Source: Marinobacter sp.
Lineage (GTDB): Bacteria; Pseudomonadota; Gammaproteobacteria; Pseudomonadales; Oleiphilaceae
Assembly: GCA_022014155.1 (NCBI GenBank)
Contig: JAKLLS010000010.1
Coordinates: forward strand, 1-46,977
Reading direction: 5' to 3'
DNA: 46,977 bases
Position numbers and translations under genes: made by a program. A model generated the notes under the pieces. That model made no database searches. It was not told where the DNA came from and was given only the letters and a program-made list of their open reading frames with translations. This document shows, one piece after another, positions 33,813 through 42,934 of this stretch (its first letter is position 1; each line of letters starts with the position of its first letter).

Positions 33813-34265
33813 ATGGTCGAATTGGATAGAATCGATCACGCCATCATTCGCGAACTTCAGAAGCATGCCCGGATCACCGTTACCGAGCTTGCCTCTCGTG
33901 TGGGGCTATCAAAAACACCCTGCCAGGTTCGCATGCGCCGGCTCGAAGAACAGGGCTACATCACCGGCTACACCGCACTGGTTAACCAGACCAAACTCGG
34001 GCAGAGCCATATCGCCTTCGCACAGGTCACCCTGCATGACACCAGCAGTCAGTCCCTGACCGCTTTCAACAAAGCCGTGAAGCAGATTTCCGCTGTCGAG
34101 CAATGCCATATGATCGCCGGCAACTTCGACTACCTGCTGAAGGTCAGGACCCGAAACATGGCAGAGTATCGCCAGGTGCTGGGGGAACAGATCTCGGCCC
34201 TGCCCCATGTGTTGCAGACCAGCACGTTTGTGGTGATGGAGAGCGTCAAGGATGCGGGGCTGTAA
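33813..34265 (+). CDS. Lrp/AsnC family regulator (PutR-like)
   Basis: The 150-aa product has the Lrp winged helix (LDRIDHAIIRELQKHARITVTELASRVGLSKTPCQVRMRRLE) and RAM domain (MIAGNFDYLLKVRTRNMAEYR). The recognition helix with S-K-T-P-x-Q is the form seen in PutR and related activators of proline catabolism. The ATG at 33813 is chosen because it begins the homology; the frame is open upstream. It is divergent from the glutamate dehydrogenase, two genes from putA, and probably activates both with proline as effector. This effector is an inference from context. Confidence 0.92.
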   Translation: MVELDRIDHAIIRELQKHARITVTELASRVGLSKTPCQVRMRRLEEQGYITGYTALVNQTKLGQSHIAFAQVTLHDTSSQSLTAFNKAVKQISAVEQCHMIAGNFDYLLKVRTRNMAEYRQVLGEQISALPHVLQTSTFVVMESVKDAGL

Positions 34266-34306
34266 GCCGAAGCAAACGCCCCATCCTCCCATTGATAGAC
34301 GCTCAC

Positions 34307-34942
34307 CTACCGATAAACGCCGCTCGGACCAATATCCAGATGCGCCAGATGGCAGTGGCTGGCATCCAGTTCCAGGGGGATTCCGGCATGGGCACTCGTG
34401 CGTCCACGGGCCACTTCCGCCACCGCGTACTCAAAACCGCCAGGCAAGTCGATACGCGCCCTTTCCTCCTCACCTGAGATCGGATTGAGTATGGGCTCCC
34501 CGGATGCGTCAATCATGTCAGCCACACGGACACTGGCGCGACGCCCCTCAACATCACAGTCCAGCTGAATCGAACAGAACACCGGATCGTGCATTTTGGT
34601 CAACGTGCTGGCAAACACGTTGAAAAACGTGGCCCCGGGCTCGGAGGTCTCACCGGACAGGATCGACATAATAGCCTCGCGCTGCTCAGGCGTTGCCCGC
34701 TCATCGACAAAAGCCTGGGCCTGGCCGTTACCCTCGTGGATGGCTCCCGGCCATTGCAGTGTCATGGCAAACGACAAGCCATCCAGACGGGTATCGCCAA
34801 AAAACCCGTCTTCAATCCTCACCGCCGCAAACGCCTTGCAGTTACCATGAGTCGGCCGACCCATGAACTGGCAAGGACAGCCCACCTCACAGTTACAGTT
34901 TACGAACTCCAATCCCTTGATGCGCCAATCAACCTTGTTCAT
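34307..34942 (-). CDS. DUF1326 domain protein
   Basis: The 211-aa product matches DUF1326: WRIKGLEFVNCNCEVGCPCQFMGRPTHGNC near the N-terminus, with a cluster of conserved Cys residues, then WPGAIHEGNGQAQAFVDERATPEQREAI and a C-terminal SHCHLAHLDIG. The Cys and His clusters suggest metal binding. The family has no assigned function. The ATG at 34942 is preceded by GGAGTGACGGAG; an ATG at 34963 would lengthen it by seven residues. It converges with the Lrp gene. Confidence 0.87.
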   Translation of the reverse strand: MNKVDWRIKGLEFVNCNCEVGCPCQFMGRPTHGNCKAFAAVRIEDGFFGDTRLDGLSFAMTLQWPGAIHEGNGQAQAFVDERATPEQREAIMSILSGETSEPGATFFNVFASTLTKMHDPVFCSIQLDCDVEGRRASVRVADMIDASGEPILNPISGEEERARIDLPGGFEYAVAEVARGRTSAHAGIPLELDASHCHLAHLDIGPSGVYR

Positions 34943-35168
34943 CTCCGTCACTCCTGTAAGCAACGCAGTGTGTGTGGGTAAAAGGGTAGTTCAGATCAAG
35001 GAATGGCATTAGACGATTACGAACCCAGAATCGGCCGGATATAATCATCAGCATTACTCGGCCTATTCAGTTACATGCCCGATTTCGGGACAGCACAATT
35101 TTGTGCAATACCCGTTTTTATTCAGGCGTCAGACTCCTTCGGACCACTCTTACCGAAAGGAACTGTCC

Positions 35169-35762
35169 GTGACCCTGTCCCTGATTTTGCCCATGTCTGC
35201 CTTTGCACTGGCCGCCTCCATATCGCCGGGGCCGGTCAACCTTGTGTGTCTGAGCAGCGGCACCCGCTATCGCCTGCGCAAGGGATTGTGGTTCGTTACC
35301 GGTGCCACGCTGGGATTCATCGCCCTCTTCCTGGCCATCGGGCTCGGACTGCATTCCGCGCTTGCCTGGATTCCGGGATTTGAACGGTTGCTGACCTGGG
35401 CCGGTATCGCGTTTCTGCTTTACCTGAGCTATCGCCTGGCCGTGGATGATGGACGAATCTCCGAAGAAGCCCCTGACGGGGCCCCCGGATTCTGGACCGG
35501 CGCACTTATGCAGTGGCTCAATCCCAAGGCGTGGCTGGCTTCCGTCTCAGGCATCGGGGCATACACTTCCGGTGGCGATCTGACCCAGCTGACGATCTTT
35601 GCCGCCCTGTATCTACCCATCTGCTGGCTGTCCTTGTCCACCTGGGTACTGACCGGGCGCTTTCTCCGCCAGCATATCCAGCGCCCTTCGCTCTTGCGTG
35701 CGGTTAATCGAGCCCTTGCCGCCCTGCTTGCGGCGAGTTGCCTGTACCTGATCCTCGATTAG
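35169..35762 (+). CDS. LysE/RhtB family amino-acid exporter
   Basis: The 197-aa membrane protein has about six helices and the LysE signature near the N-terminus: ASISPGPVNLVCLSSGTRYRLRKGLWFVTGATLG. The family exports amino acids or their analogues. AAAGGAACTGTCC before the GTG at 35169 fixes the start; an ATG at 35103 is open but not homologous. It is convergent with the AraC gene, and its last 150 bp lie antisense to the end of that gene. The AraC regulator is likely to control it. Confidence 0.88.
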   Translation: MTLSLILPMSAFALAASISPGPVNLVCLSSGTRYRLRKGLWFVTGATLGFIALFLAIGLGLHSALAWIPGFERLLTWAGIAFLLYLSYRLAVDDGRISEEAPDGAPGFWTGALMQWLNPKAWLASVSGIGAYTSGGDLTQLTIFAALYLPICWLSLSTWVLTGRFLRQHIQRPSLLRAVNRALAALLAASCLYLILD

Positions 35763-36596
35763 CGGTCGACCGTACTGTCCCGGAGTGGCAGCAACCAGCC
35801 GTTTGAACACCCGCTGGAAGTGAGGCTGATCAAAGAACCCCGCCGCCAGAGCTGCATCAGCGATCGGAGCACCTTGCTTCAGAGCGCGCTGCCCAAGCTG
35901 GATGCGGCGGTTGATCTGATAGGCGTGGGGCGTCATCCCGAAGTGTTTGCGGAATACCCGCACCAGATGCGAGGGAGACAACGCCACACGCTCCGCCATC
36001 CAGTCCAGGGACAACTCATCCACACAATGATCATCCAGGTATCGGGCAAGCTCCTGCATCGGAGCAGGCGCAGGTGGAAATGGCCAGCCGGGCTGTATGG
36101 ATGGCGCCGAAACCGACACCATCACCTCAGACAGAAACGCTTCCGCCCGGTCACGTTTTTGCGGTATCGACACCTGCTCATCCAACAGGATGCCCGCCAG
36201 GTCCCGGAACCCCAAAAACAACGGCTCCGACCGGCTGACATCGCAATCCAGGTCTTGCCAGACCGGCTCATCAAGCAACCCCAGACGGAACCGAAGCCTG
36301 GCCAGCCATTCGGCATCCACATACAGCATCAGGTAGGCCCATCGCTGATTTCCAATGGGGTTGCAGTTGTGTACCCATTCCGGGTTCATGAATACCAATG
36401 ACCCGGCACTGACGCGATATCGCCGATCCACATAGATAAACGTACTCTGCCCGGCGGTAATGGCGCCCATCGACCACTGGGTGTGGGTATGAGGCGCGTA
36501 ACACACCTTGCGGCCATCCTCGACGACCCGAAGTTCGACATGGGGCAGCCGACTGTCACGCCAGAATATCGGTTGGGGGGTGGATGACCTGCTCAT
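35613..36596 (-). CDS. AraC family transcriptional regulator with extended C-terminus
   Basis: The product (327 aa) has an N-terminal AraC-type cupin-like sensor domain (YAPHTHTQWSMGAITAG, MNPEWVHNCNPI) and the double helix-turn-helix (LSPSHLVRVFRKHFGMTPHAYQINRRIQLGQRAL through GFFDQPHFQRVFKRLVAATPGQY). This is the branch that often neighbours LysE exporters. After PGQYGR, where relatives usually end, about 50 more residues of low complexity follow, encoded antisense to the end of the lysE-type gene. The start at 36596 follows GGAGGCGAG. The stop has probably moved downstream. Confidence 0.88.
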   Translation of the reverse strand: MSRSSTPQPIFWRDSRLPHVELRVVEDGRKVCYAPHTHTQWSMGAITAGQSTFIYVDRRYRVSAGSLVFMNPEWVHNCNPIGNQRWAYLMLYVDAEWLARLRFRLGLLDEPVWQDLDCDVSRSEPLFLGFRDLAGILLDEQVSIPQKRDRAEAFLSEVMVSVSAPSIQPGWPFPPAPAPMQELARYLDDHCVDELSLDWMAERVALSPSHLVRVFRKHFGMTPHAYQINRRIQLGQRALKQGAPIADAALAAGFFDQPHFQRVFKRLVAATPGQYGRPLIEDQVQATRRKQGGKGSINRTQERRALDMLAEKAPGQYPGGQGQPADG

Positions 36597-36700
36597 ACAG
36601 TAACTCGCCTCCGACTTGTGGGGGGTGGTTTGTGGAGGAATTTCCCACCGCACAGTGCTAGAGTTTACATGGAACATCCATCTGCGTAAGGGAGGTCTCA

Positions 36701-37759
36701 ATGAAACGTCCCGTCAGAATCGCAATCACCGGTGCCGCCGGTAGCGTCTGCTACTCTCTGCTGTTCAAAATCGCCACCGGCGATATGATCGACCAGGATC
36801 AGCCCGTCATCCTACAGCTCATTGAGGTGCCCGAAGCCATGGGGGCGTTGCGCGGCATAGCCATGGAACTGGAAGACTGCGCATTCCCATTGCTGCACAG
36901 TATCAGCCTGTACGACAAGTTTGAAGAAGGTGTTGTCGGCGCCCACTATGTGCTGCTACTCGGCGCCAAGCCCCGTGGACCGGGTATGGAGCGCAGCGAA
37001 CTGATTGCCGTGAACGCCCCGGCCTTTGCCAGCCAGGGCCGTGCCATCAATCAATTCGCCAACCGGGACGTGAAAGTACTGGTAGTGGGCAATCCCGCCA
37101 ACACCAACGCACTGTGCGCCAGCCGCAACGCCCCGAACCTGTCGCCAGCGCAATTCACCGCCCTCACCCGGCTGGATCACAACCGCGCCCGGGGCATCCT
37201 GGCCAACCACACCGGCGCCAACCCCAAGGACATTCGCCGCATCACAATCTGGGGTAACCACTCCACCACCCAGTTCCCCGACCTGAGCCACACCACCATC
37301 TACGGTGAGCCGGCGATGTCGCAGGTGGATGAGAGCTGGTATCGCGATCACTTTATCCAGAAGATCCAGAAACGTGGCGGAGCCATCATCGAGGCCCGCG
37401 GGCGTTCCAGCGCGGCCTCCGCCGCCCAGGCTGTCATCAACCACATGCACGACTGGATCAATGGCACCGACGAGAATGACTGGGTCAGTATGGCCATCGT
37501 CAGCGACGGCAGCTACGGTATCGCAAAGGGAATCGTCTATTCCTTCCCAGTGCGCTGCGACTACGGTCGCTACCAGATCGTACCGGGACTGGAGATCAGT
37601 GACTTTGCGCGGGAAAAAATGACCGCAACCGAGCAGGAGTTGCTCGCGGAAATGAAGACCGTCGCCGACCTGCTCCCCAAAGAAACGGAAGCGTCACACC
37701 AAAACCTCGCAGTGGGCCTGCGGTCGGGGCAATACCTGAAGACCGACCGGGTGCGTTAA
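36701..37759 (+). CDS. mdh: Malate dehydrogenase (type 2)
   Basis: Malate dehydrogenase interconverts malate and oxaloacetate with NAD. The 352-aa product matches the type-2 (cytosolic-like) family: [21 protein letters not shown] for the nucleotide loop, then [29 protein letters not shown]. The substrate loop [14 protein letters not shown] is followed by [25 protein letters not shown] and the catalytic His in [20 protein letters not shown] lies seven bases from the ATG. It is a single gene; its stop touches the stop of the response regulator gene with no gap. It may supply the TCA cycle alongside the proline and TRAP-imported carbon routes. Confidence 0.95.
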   Translation: MKRPVRIAITGAAGSVCYSLLFKIATGDMIDQDQPVILQLIEVPEAMGALRGIAMELEDCAFPLLHSISLYDKFEEGVVGAHYVLLLGAKPRGPGMERSELIAVNAPAFASQGRAINQFANRDVKVLVVGNPANTNALCASRNAPNLSPAQFTALTRLDHNRARGILANHTGANPKDIRRITIWGNHSTTQFPDLSHTTIYGEPAMSQVDESWYRDHFIQKIQKRGGAIIEARGRSSAASAAQAVINHMHDWINGTDENDWVSMAIVSDGSYGIAKGIVYSFPVRCDYGRYQIVPGLEISDFAREKMTATEQELLAEMKTVADLLPKETEASHQNLAVGLRSGQYLKTDRVR

Positions 37760-38401
37760 TCAGATCAGTTTCTGATCATAGGCATACTTGGTCAGCTCTG
37801 CTGTAGTATTTAAATGCAGCTTGGTTTTGATGTTCTGCCGATGGCTCTCAACGGTTCTCACGCTGATATTCAGTTCATTGGATATGGCTTTGCTACTGAG
37901 CCCCTTGGCCACCCTGGCAAGAATGGCCTCCTCGCGCCGGGTCAGTTTGCTCTCCACTGGATCCGTAGTTTCCCCATGGCGAAACAGGGTTTCGGTCGCC
38001 GCCCGGCAGATATAGGTGGCGCCATCAGCCACGGTACGGATGGCGCGGACCATTTCTTCAACGGATACGTCCTTCAGGATGTAGCCCTTGGCACCATGAA
38101 ACATCAGCTGGGAAATATATTCCCGGTTGTCGTGCATGCTGAGGATAAGAACTTTCAGGTCAGGATAGCGCTCATGAAAGATCTTCGTCGTCTCAATACC
38201 GTTCATGTTGGGCATACTGACATCCATCATGACAACGTCCGGCTTCAGGCCCTTCACCAGCTCGAGCGCTTCCAGGCCGTTGGTGGCCTGGCCAACGACT
38301 TCGATCCCCTTCTCCTGTTCCAGCCGCGCCCTGATACCTTCCAGGACCAGGATGTGGTCATCGACCAGCATGACTTTCAGTACGGATTCTGATGTGCTCA
38401 T
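37760..38401 (-). CDS. NarL/LuxR family response regulator
   Basis: The 213-aa product has a receiver domain (about 8-125; acidic Asp14/15, phospho-acceptor Asp60 in VVMMDVSMPNMNG) and a LuxR helix-turn-helix (EEAILARVAKGLSSKAISNELNISVRTVESHRQNIKTKL). It lies 47 bp downstream of the histidine kinase gene and is its partner by position. Since both follow the TRAP genes on the same strand, the pair probably controls uptake of the TRAP substrate. Confidence 0.94.
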   Translation of the reverse strand: MSTSESVLKVMLVDDHILVLEGIRARLEQEKGIEVVGQATNGLEALELVKGLKPDVVMMDVSMPNMNGIETTKIFHERYPDLKVLILSMHDNREYISQLMFHGAKGYILKDVSVEEMVRAIRTVADGATYICRAATETLFRHGETTDPVESKLTRREEAILARVAKGLSSKAISNELNISVRTVESHRQNIKTKLHLNTTAELTKYAYDQKLI

Positions 38402-38448
38402 AGGACTATTACCGTCGCTGTGGAGCCAGGGAGCCTCTGCTATTTCGA

Positions 38449-39807
38449 CTACGCCTGGAACCGTTTGAATGAGGCCATTATCGATGTCCCGCTACCTGGC
38501 CGGGAAGATACCTCAAACTCCCCACCCAAAAACTCCACGCGCTCGCGCATATTACGCAATCCTATGCCTCGCCTGGCGTATGCATTCTTTTCACCAATTC
38601 CCACACCGTTGTCGGAAATACACAAAAACAGACCTTCCGCGTCTTCTTGCAAACTCAATGTCAATCTCGTGGCCCGGGCGTGCTTTTCGATGTTGGACAG
38701 CGCCTCCTGGACAATGCGATACAACGTGGTGGCCACCTCCTCGGAAATATCACTCTGTGAAGGCTGAATATCAACGTCCATGACGAAGCCGCTACGTTCG
38801 CGGAAGTCATCCAATAATTGGTTGAGCGCTGCCAGCAATCCCAGGTCATCCAGCACACTGGGGCGTAAGTCATGGGAAATACGCCGCACTTCCTGTATCG
38901 CCCGGTTCAATACTTCTCCGCCTTTCGCCAATGATTCGTGGGCGGATTCAGTAGTGGGAATGTTGGTCATGGCTGTTTCCAGGCGGTACTTTACCGAAAC
39001 CAGCAGTTGGTTGATGCCGTCATGCAATTCCCTGGAGACCCGGCGGCGTTCCTCCTCCTGGTGCTGTACCGTCTTATGGCTTAGCTCTTTAAGGTTCTGG
39101 TCCGCCAGGCGATGCTCGCGCACGTTAAACAGAACCGCTGCGGACACGACGACGCCTATCGAGACGACCAGCGCCACCAGGATGGCCAACAAGGTCTGTT
39201 TGACGTTGGCGTCCACCCCGGCTTCGATCAACCGCATCTCGGTGGCAATATCGTCGATATACAACCCAGTGCCAAACATCCATTCCCAGTCTGCAATCTG
39301 TTCGACATAGCCGACTTTATCCACTTCCTTGCCCGTGGAAGGCTGTTGCCACAAATACTGGTAATACCCGCCGCCATTTTCGGCTATCCGTAACAGATTC
39401 CGGACCAGGTAATTGCCGCTACGGTCCTGAAAATCATATAAATCTTGCCCGACCAGGCCCGGTTGCGCAGCGTGAACCAGGTTCAGCCCGTCTTTGGTGT
39501 AGGCGTAAAAGTAGCCGTCATCACTGAAGGATGCCTCCTGCATCAAGGCCACAACCTTGGCGCGGGCTTCATCCTCGTTGGAGGTATTTTGTCGGATAAA
39601 GTCGATAGCGGTACGCATGATGGAGACGTAGTCTTTCAACGCCGTTTCCTTGGATCGCCGCAGGTTCTGCTCAAAAATATGCAGTTCCCGTTTGGTCAGC
39701 ATGTCGCCCTGATGCAAGGTCACCCAAGAAAAAATACCGGTGACAACGAGCAATGGAACCAAGGCAAGCAGTATCAATTTTGTTCTTAATGTCATGACAA
39801 TTACCAT
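38449..39807 (-). CDS. Sensor histidine kinase with Cache domain
   Basis: The 452-aa protein has an N-terminal membrane helix, a periplasmic sensor of Cache type (about 30-200; FSDDGYFYAYTKDGLNLVHAAQPGLVGQDLYDFQD and VEQIADWEWMFGTGLYIDD) and a second helix near 205-228. It continues with a HisKA_3 kinase core with phospho-acceptor His262 in RRVSRELHDGINQLL and an ATP-binding domain (ISDNGVGIG, GIGLRNMRERV). Single-Cache sensors of this sort detect small carboxylic acids. The start could instead be the ATG at 39795. It forms a pair with the adjacent NarL-type regulator. Confidence 0.93.
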   Translation of the reverse strand: MVIVMTLRTKLILLALVPLLVVTGIFSWVTLHQGDMLTKRELHIFEQNLRRSKETALKDYVSIMRTAIDFIRQNTSNEDEARAKVVALMQEASFSDDGYFYAYTKDGLNLVHAAQPGLVGQDLYDFQDRSGNYLVRNLLRIAENGGGYYQYLWQQPSTGKEVDKVGYVEQIADWEWMFGTGLYIDDIATEMRLIEAGVDANVKQTLLAILVALVVSIGVVVSAAVLFNVREHRLADQNLKELSHKTVQHQEEERRRVSRELHDGINQLLVSVKYRLETAMTNIPTTESAHESLAKGGEVLNRAIQEVRRISHDLRPSVLDDLGLLAALNQLLDDFRERSGFVMDVDIQPSQSDISEEVATTLYRIVQEALSNIEKHARATRLTLSLQEDAEGLFLCISDNGVGIGEKNAYARRGIGLRNMRERVEFLGGEFEVSSRPGSGTSIMASFKRFQA

Positions 39808-39877
39808 TAATCAGCGGCAGCCTGCCATAAGCACCTGTGACGAAACTAAATCAGTGTAATCCCTCAACTGACACAGG

Positions 39878-39917
39878 AAAAAGAGCGGGCACAGAGGGGG
39901 TGCTCTCCATGCCCGCT
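39878..39917 (-). terminator. Rho-independent terminator after dctM
   Basis: Arms 39884-39891 and 39910-39917 (AGCGGGCA / TGCCCGCT) form a perfect 8-bp stem with an 18-nt loop; on the minus strand the stem is followed by CTTTTTCC. It ends the dctPQM unit before the kinase gene, which may receive read-through. Confidence 0.75.
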
Positions 39918-39930
39918 AACCACCCCTAAT

Positions 39931-41214
39931 TTACGACATTCCAAACAGCTCGGGAAATATCATCAGCGTGATCACGACAAGTACCTGGAGAACAATAAAA
40001 GGTATTACCCCGCGATAGATGTCGATGGTGCGTACACCCGGTGGTGCGACCCCCTTCAGATAAAACAGGCTGAATCCGAAAGGAGGCGTCAGGAAACTGG
40101 TTTGCAGGTTCATGGCAATCAGGATGGCAAACCAGGTCATGTTGATCCCCATGGCCTCCGCTACCGGCGCCAGGATGGGCACAATAATGAAGGAAATTTC
40201 CACGAAATCGATAAAGAAGCCCAACACCAGGACGAACAGCATCGAGAGGATCAGGAAACCCCATTTCTCACCGGGAAGAGACAGCATCCATTCCTCAACC
40301 AGGGCATCACCACCGGTATAGCTGAAGGTCATCGAGAACGCCGTGGCCCCCAGCAGGATGGCAAACACCATGGCGGTCACCACGACCGTCTCCTGGGCAC
40401 TGTCCCAAATCATTTTCCACGAGAACTGACGGTAAATCAGTGCCAGAACAATGGCCCCGACACCACCCAATGCAGAGGATTCCGTGGGCGTGGCAATACC
40501 GGCGAAAATGGACCCCAACACCACGAGAATCAGCGCCAGCGGTGGAATCACTGCCATCAGGGCATCCCGGATTTCCTTGGCACGATCATGCTCTTCGGAC
40601 GGCATGGGAGGCGCCAATTGCGGCTTCAGGAAAGTCGCCCCCAGAATAAACGCAATGTATAGACCGATCAGGACAAGCCCCGGTACCACGGCGGCCTTGA
40701 ACAGTTCACCGACCGGTATACCGATCACATCCCCCAGGATGATAAGAATGATCGAAGGCGGAATGATCTGCCCCAGGGTCCCCGACGCGCAAATGGTGCC
40801 GCAGCTCAGCTTCTTGTCATAGCCGTACTTCAGCATGACCGGCAGTGAGATCAGGCCCATCGCCACCACACTGGCACCGACCACGCCGGTGGAAGCCGCC
40901 AGCAGGGCACCGACCAGGATGGTGGAAATCGCCAGGCCACCGGGAAGACCTCCAAACAGCCTGCCCATGGACTCCAGCAGTTGCTGGGCCAAATTGGTTT
41001 TCTGTAGCACCACTCCCATGAAGATGAACAGGGGAATCGCCATCATCACGGTATTTTCCATGATGCTCATGATTCGGAACGGCATGAAGGCGAACAGATC
41101 CATGCCTTCGGCGAACAAGCCGAAAGCCAATGCTACACCACCAAAGGTAAAGGCAACCGGGAAGCCCCACATCAACATCAGCAGGGCCACGACAAACATA
41201 ATGATACCGATCAT
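39931..41214 (-). CDS. dctM: TRAP transporter large permease subunit DctM
   Basis: DctM is the 12-helix transport subunit of a tripartite ATP-independent periplasmic transporter, driven by the sodium gradient. The 427-aa product has the family features: MLMWGFPVAFTFGGVALAFGLF at the start, PLFIFMGVVLQKT, ASTGVVGASVVAMGLISLPVMLKYGYDKKLSCGTICASGTLGQIIPPS and FLTPPFGFSLFYLKGVAP. Its start overlaps the dctQ stop (ATGA), so the two are coupled. The substrate is set by DctP. Confidence 0.96.
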   Translation of the reverse strand: MIGIIMFVVALLMLMWGFPVAFTFGGVALAFGLFAEGMDLFAFMPFRIMSIMENTVMMAIPLFIFMGVVLQKTNLAQQLLESMGRLFGGLPGGLAISTILVGALLAASTGVVGASVVAMGLISLPVMLKYGYDKKLSCGTICASGTLGQIIPPSIILIILGDVIGIPVGELFKAAVVPGLVLIGLYIAFILGATFLKPQLAPPMPSEEHDRAKEIRDALMAVIPPLALILVVLGSIFAGIATPTESSALGGVGAIVLALIYRQFSWKMIWDSAQETVVVTAMVFAILLGATAFSMTFSYTGGDALVEEWMLSLPGEKWGFLILSMLFVLVLGFFIDFVEISFIIVPILAPVAEAMGINMTWFAILIAMNLQTSFLTPPFGFSLFYLKGVAPPGVRTIDIYRGVIPFIVLQVLVVITLMIFPELFGMS

Positions 41215-41753
41215 GCCAGGCTCTCCTTGTGGTCAGTGGAGTAGGTCTCGCCCAGCAACAGTACCCGCAACGCCTGGGTGAACATTGCCAGGCCACTGAT
41301 ACAGGTCAGCCCGGCAGCAAGGGGGATCACCGACATGATGATCCAGCGGTGTGGCAATCCTCCGGGATCACCACTGCCCTCGCCCATCTGGTAGGCATCA
41401 AACGCAAAGCCATAACCGTAATAGGCAATCAGAAGGCAGAACGGTATAACAAGCAACACAACACCGGCCATGTTGATCAGGGCCTTGGTGCGATTACTAC
41501 GGGCCTCATAAATAATATCGACACGCACGTGACCGTCCCGCCGCATGGCGAAGGGAATGCCCAACAGAAAAGTGACGGAATACAGGTGCCATTCCAGCTC
41601 CTGCAACCCGACGGACACATCATTGAAGGCATATCGCATCATGACATCGAAAGCCACGTTCACCAGCATCAACAACATGGCAACCGTCGCAATATGGCCA
41701 CACATGTTGGACAGGCCTCCGAGAAATTCATCAGTTTTAACCAACCCACGCAT
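41211..41753 (-). CDS. dctQ: TRAP transporter small permease subunit DctQ
   Basis: The 180-aa product has four membrane helices in the DctQ pattern, with LQELEWHLYSVTFLLGIPFAMRRDGHVRVDIIYE in the central region. The conserved W-H and V-R-V-D positions are present. It links the DctP binding protein to the DctM channel. It follows dctP with a 101-bp gap that holds a stem-loop, and overlaps dctM by 4 bp. Confidence 0.94.
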   Translation of the reverse strand: MRGLVKTDEFLGGLSNMCGHIATVAMLLMLVNVAFDVMMRYAFNDVSVGLQELEWHLYSVTFLLGIPFAMRRDGHVRVDIIYEARSNRTKALINMAGVVLLVIPFCLLIAYYGYGFAFDAYQMGEGSGDPGGLPHRWIIMSVIPLAAGLTCISGLAMFTQALRVLLLGETYSTDHKESLA

Positions 41754-41807
41754 ATGGGGTTACTCCCGTCTTACAACAGTTAGTTAACTTCAGCTCGATC
41801 TGAGACG

Positions 41808-41829
41808 AGCGCCACCGGACAGTGGCGCT
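41808..41829 (-). promoter_or_regulatory. Stem-loop between dctP and dctQ
   Basis: Perfect 8-bp arms 41808-41815 and 41822-41829 (AGCGCCAC / GTGGCGCT) with a 6-nt loop and no T-tract. Its place suggests RNA stabilisation or partial termination, which would allow more DctP than DctQ/M, as is common for binding-protein operons. Confidence 0.6.
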
Positions 41830-41854
41830 GTATAGTGATCACAATCGGTGTGGG

Positions 41855-42934
41855 TTACTCAACGGCGGAGATACTGTTGAGATAGGCCTCATCGGAGATT
41901 TCAGTCCACTTACGGACTTTCTTGAGGTAAGCCAGTTGGGAGTCGATGATTTCCCTGGCCAGGGGATCTTCCGCAGACTTCTCTGCAACCAACTCATCGT
42001 TGGCTTTACGCATGGCCTCGATCACTTCTTCGGGGAAGGTGCGGACTTTCACATTGGGGTAGTCTTTGGTGATGGTATCCCAGTTTTTGGCACTCTCGTG
42101 GGTGGACTGGCTGTACATATCGTAGGCAGCGGTTTTCATGGCCACCGTCAGGATTTCCTGCAGATCGGCGGGTAGCTTGTCAAAGGTGCGCTTGTTCACG
42201 AGGAACTGCAGCTCGGTGGCGGGTTCATGCCAACCGGTGTAGTAGTAGTCCGCTACCTGGGGGAAGCCCATGCGCAGATCCAGGGAAGGACCAACCCACT
42301 CCAGCGCATCAATGGTGCCACGCTCGATCGAGGTATAAAGTTCACCGGGCGGAATGTTGGTGGGTTTCACACCCAGCTTGGCAAAGACCTCACCGGCGAA
42401 TCCGGGAATACGCATTTTCAGGCCCTGGAGATCCTCCAGCGAATTGATCTCCTTACGGAACCATCCGCCCATCTGATTACCGGTATTTCCGCCGGGGAAT
42501 GACAGCAGGTTGAACGGCTCATACACCTTCTGCATCAACTCCATGCCATCGCCATAGTAGAACCAGGCGTACTGTTCCGGGGCGATCATGCCAAAGGGCA
42601 TGGTGGTGAAGTACAGAGTATTGGCGACCTTGCCTTTCCAGTAGTAGGACGCGGAATGCCCCATGTCATACTGACCCGCGCGCACCATGTCGAAAACCCC
42701 AAACGGTGCCTTGTGCTTGTTGGAAGAGTCGATGGTGATCTTAAGCCGGCCGTTGGACATTTTTTCTGCCATGGCCGCCATGTTGCGTGGCGTATCACCG
42801 AAGATCGGGAAATTGGGACCCCAGGTCTCAGCTAGCTTGAGCCTATACACCTTCTCTGCAGCGTGAGTAAAAGAAGCGAAGAGTACGGAGGACACCACTG
42901 CGGCAATCGCAGCAGCCTTTACGACTTTTTTCAT
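41855..42934 (-). CDS. dctP: TRAP transporter substrate-binding protein DctP
   Basis: The 359-aa periplasmic protein has a signal peptide ending near THA (about 25) and a TRAP DctP fold. LAETWGPNFPIFGDTPRNMAAMAEKMSNGRLKI opens lobe 1. The signature GLKMRIPGFAGEVFAKLGVKPTNIPPGELYTSIERGTIDALEWVGP contains the Arg that salt-bridges the substrate carboxylate. The E-W-V-G-P and G-E-x-Y-x-S segments resemble those of 2-oxo-acid and monocarboxylate binders such as TakP, so a small carboxylic acid is the likely ligand. The two-component genes downstream probably respond to the same compound. Confidence 0.94.
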   Translation of the reverse strand: MKKVVKAAAIAAVVSSVLFASFTHAAEKVYRLKLAETWGPNFPIFGDTPRNMAAMAEKMSNGRLKITIDSSNKHKAPFGVFDMVRAGQYDMGHSASYYWKGKVANTLYFTTMPFGMIAPEQYAWFYYGDGMELMQKVYEPFNLLSFPGGNTGNQMGGWFRKEINSLEDLQGLKMRIPGFAGEVFAKLGVKPTNIPPGELYTSIERGTIDALEWVGPSLDLRMGFPQVADYYYTGWHEPATELQFLVNKRTFDKLPADLQEILTVAMKTAAYDMYSQSTHESAKNWDTITKDYPNVKVRTFPEEVIEAMRKANDELVAEKSAEDPLAREIIDSQLAYLKKVRKWTEISDEAYLNSISAVE

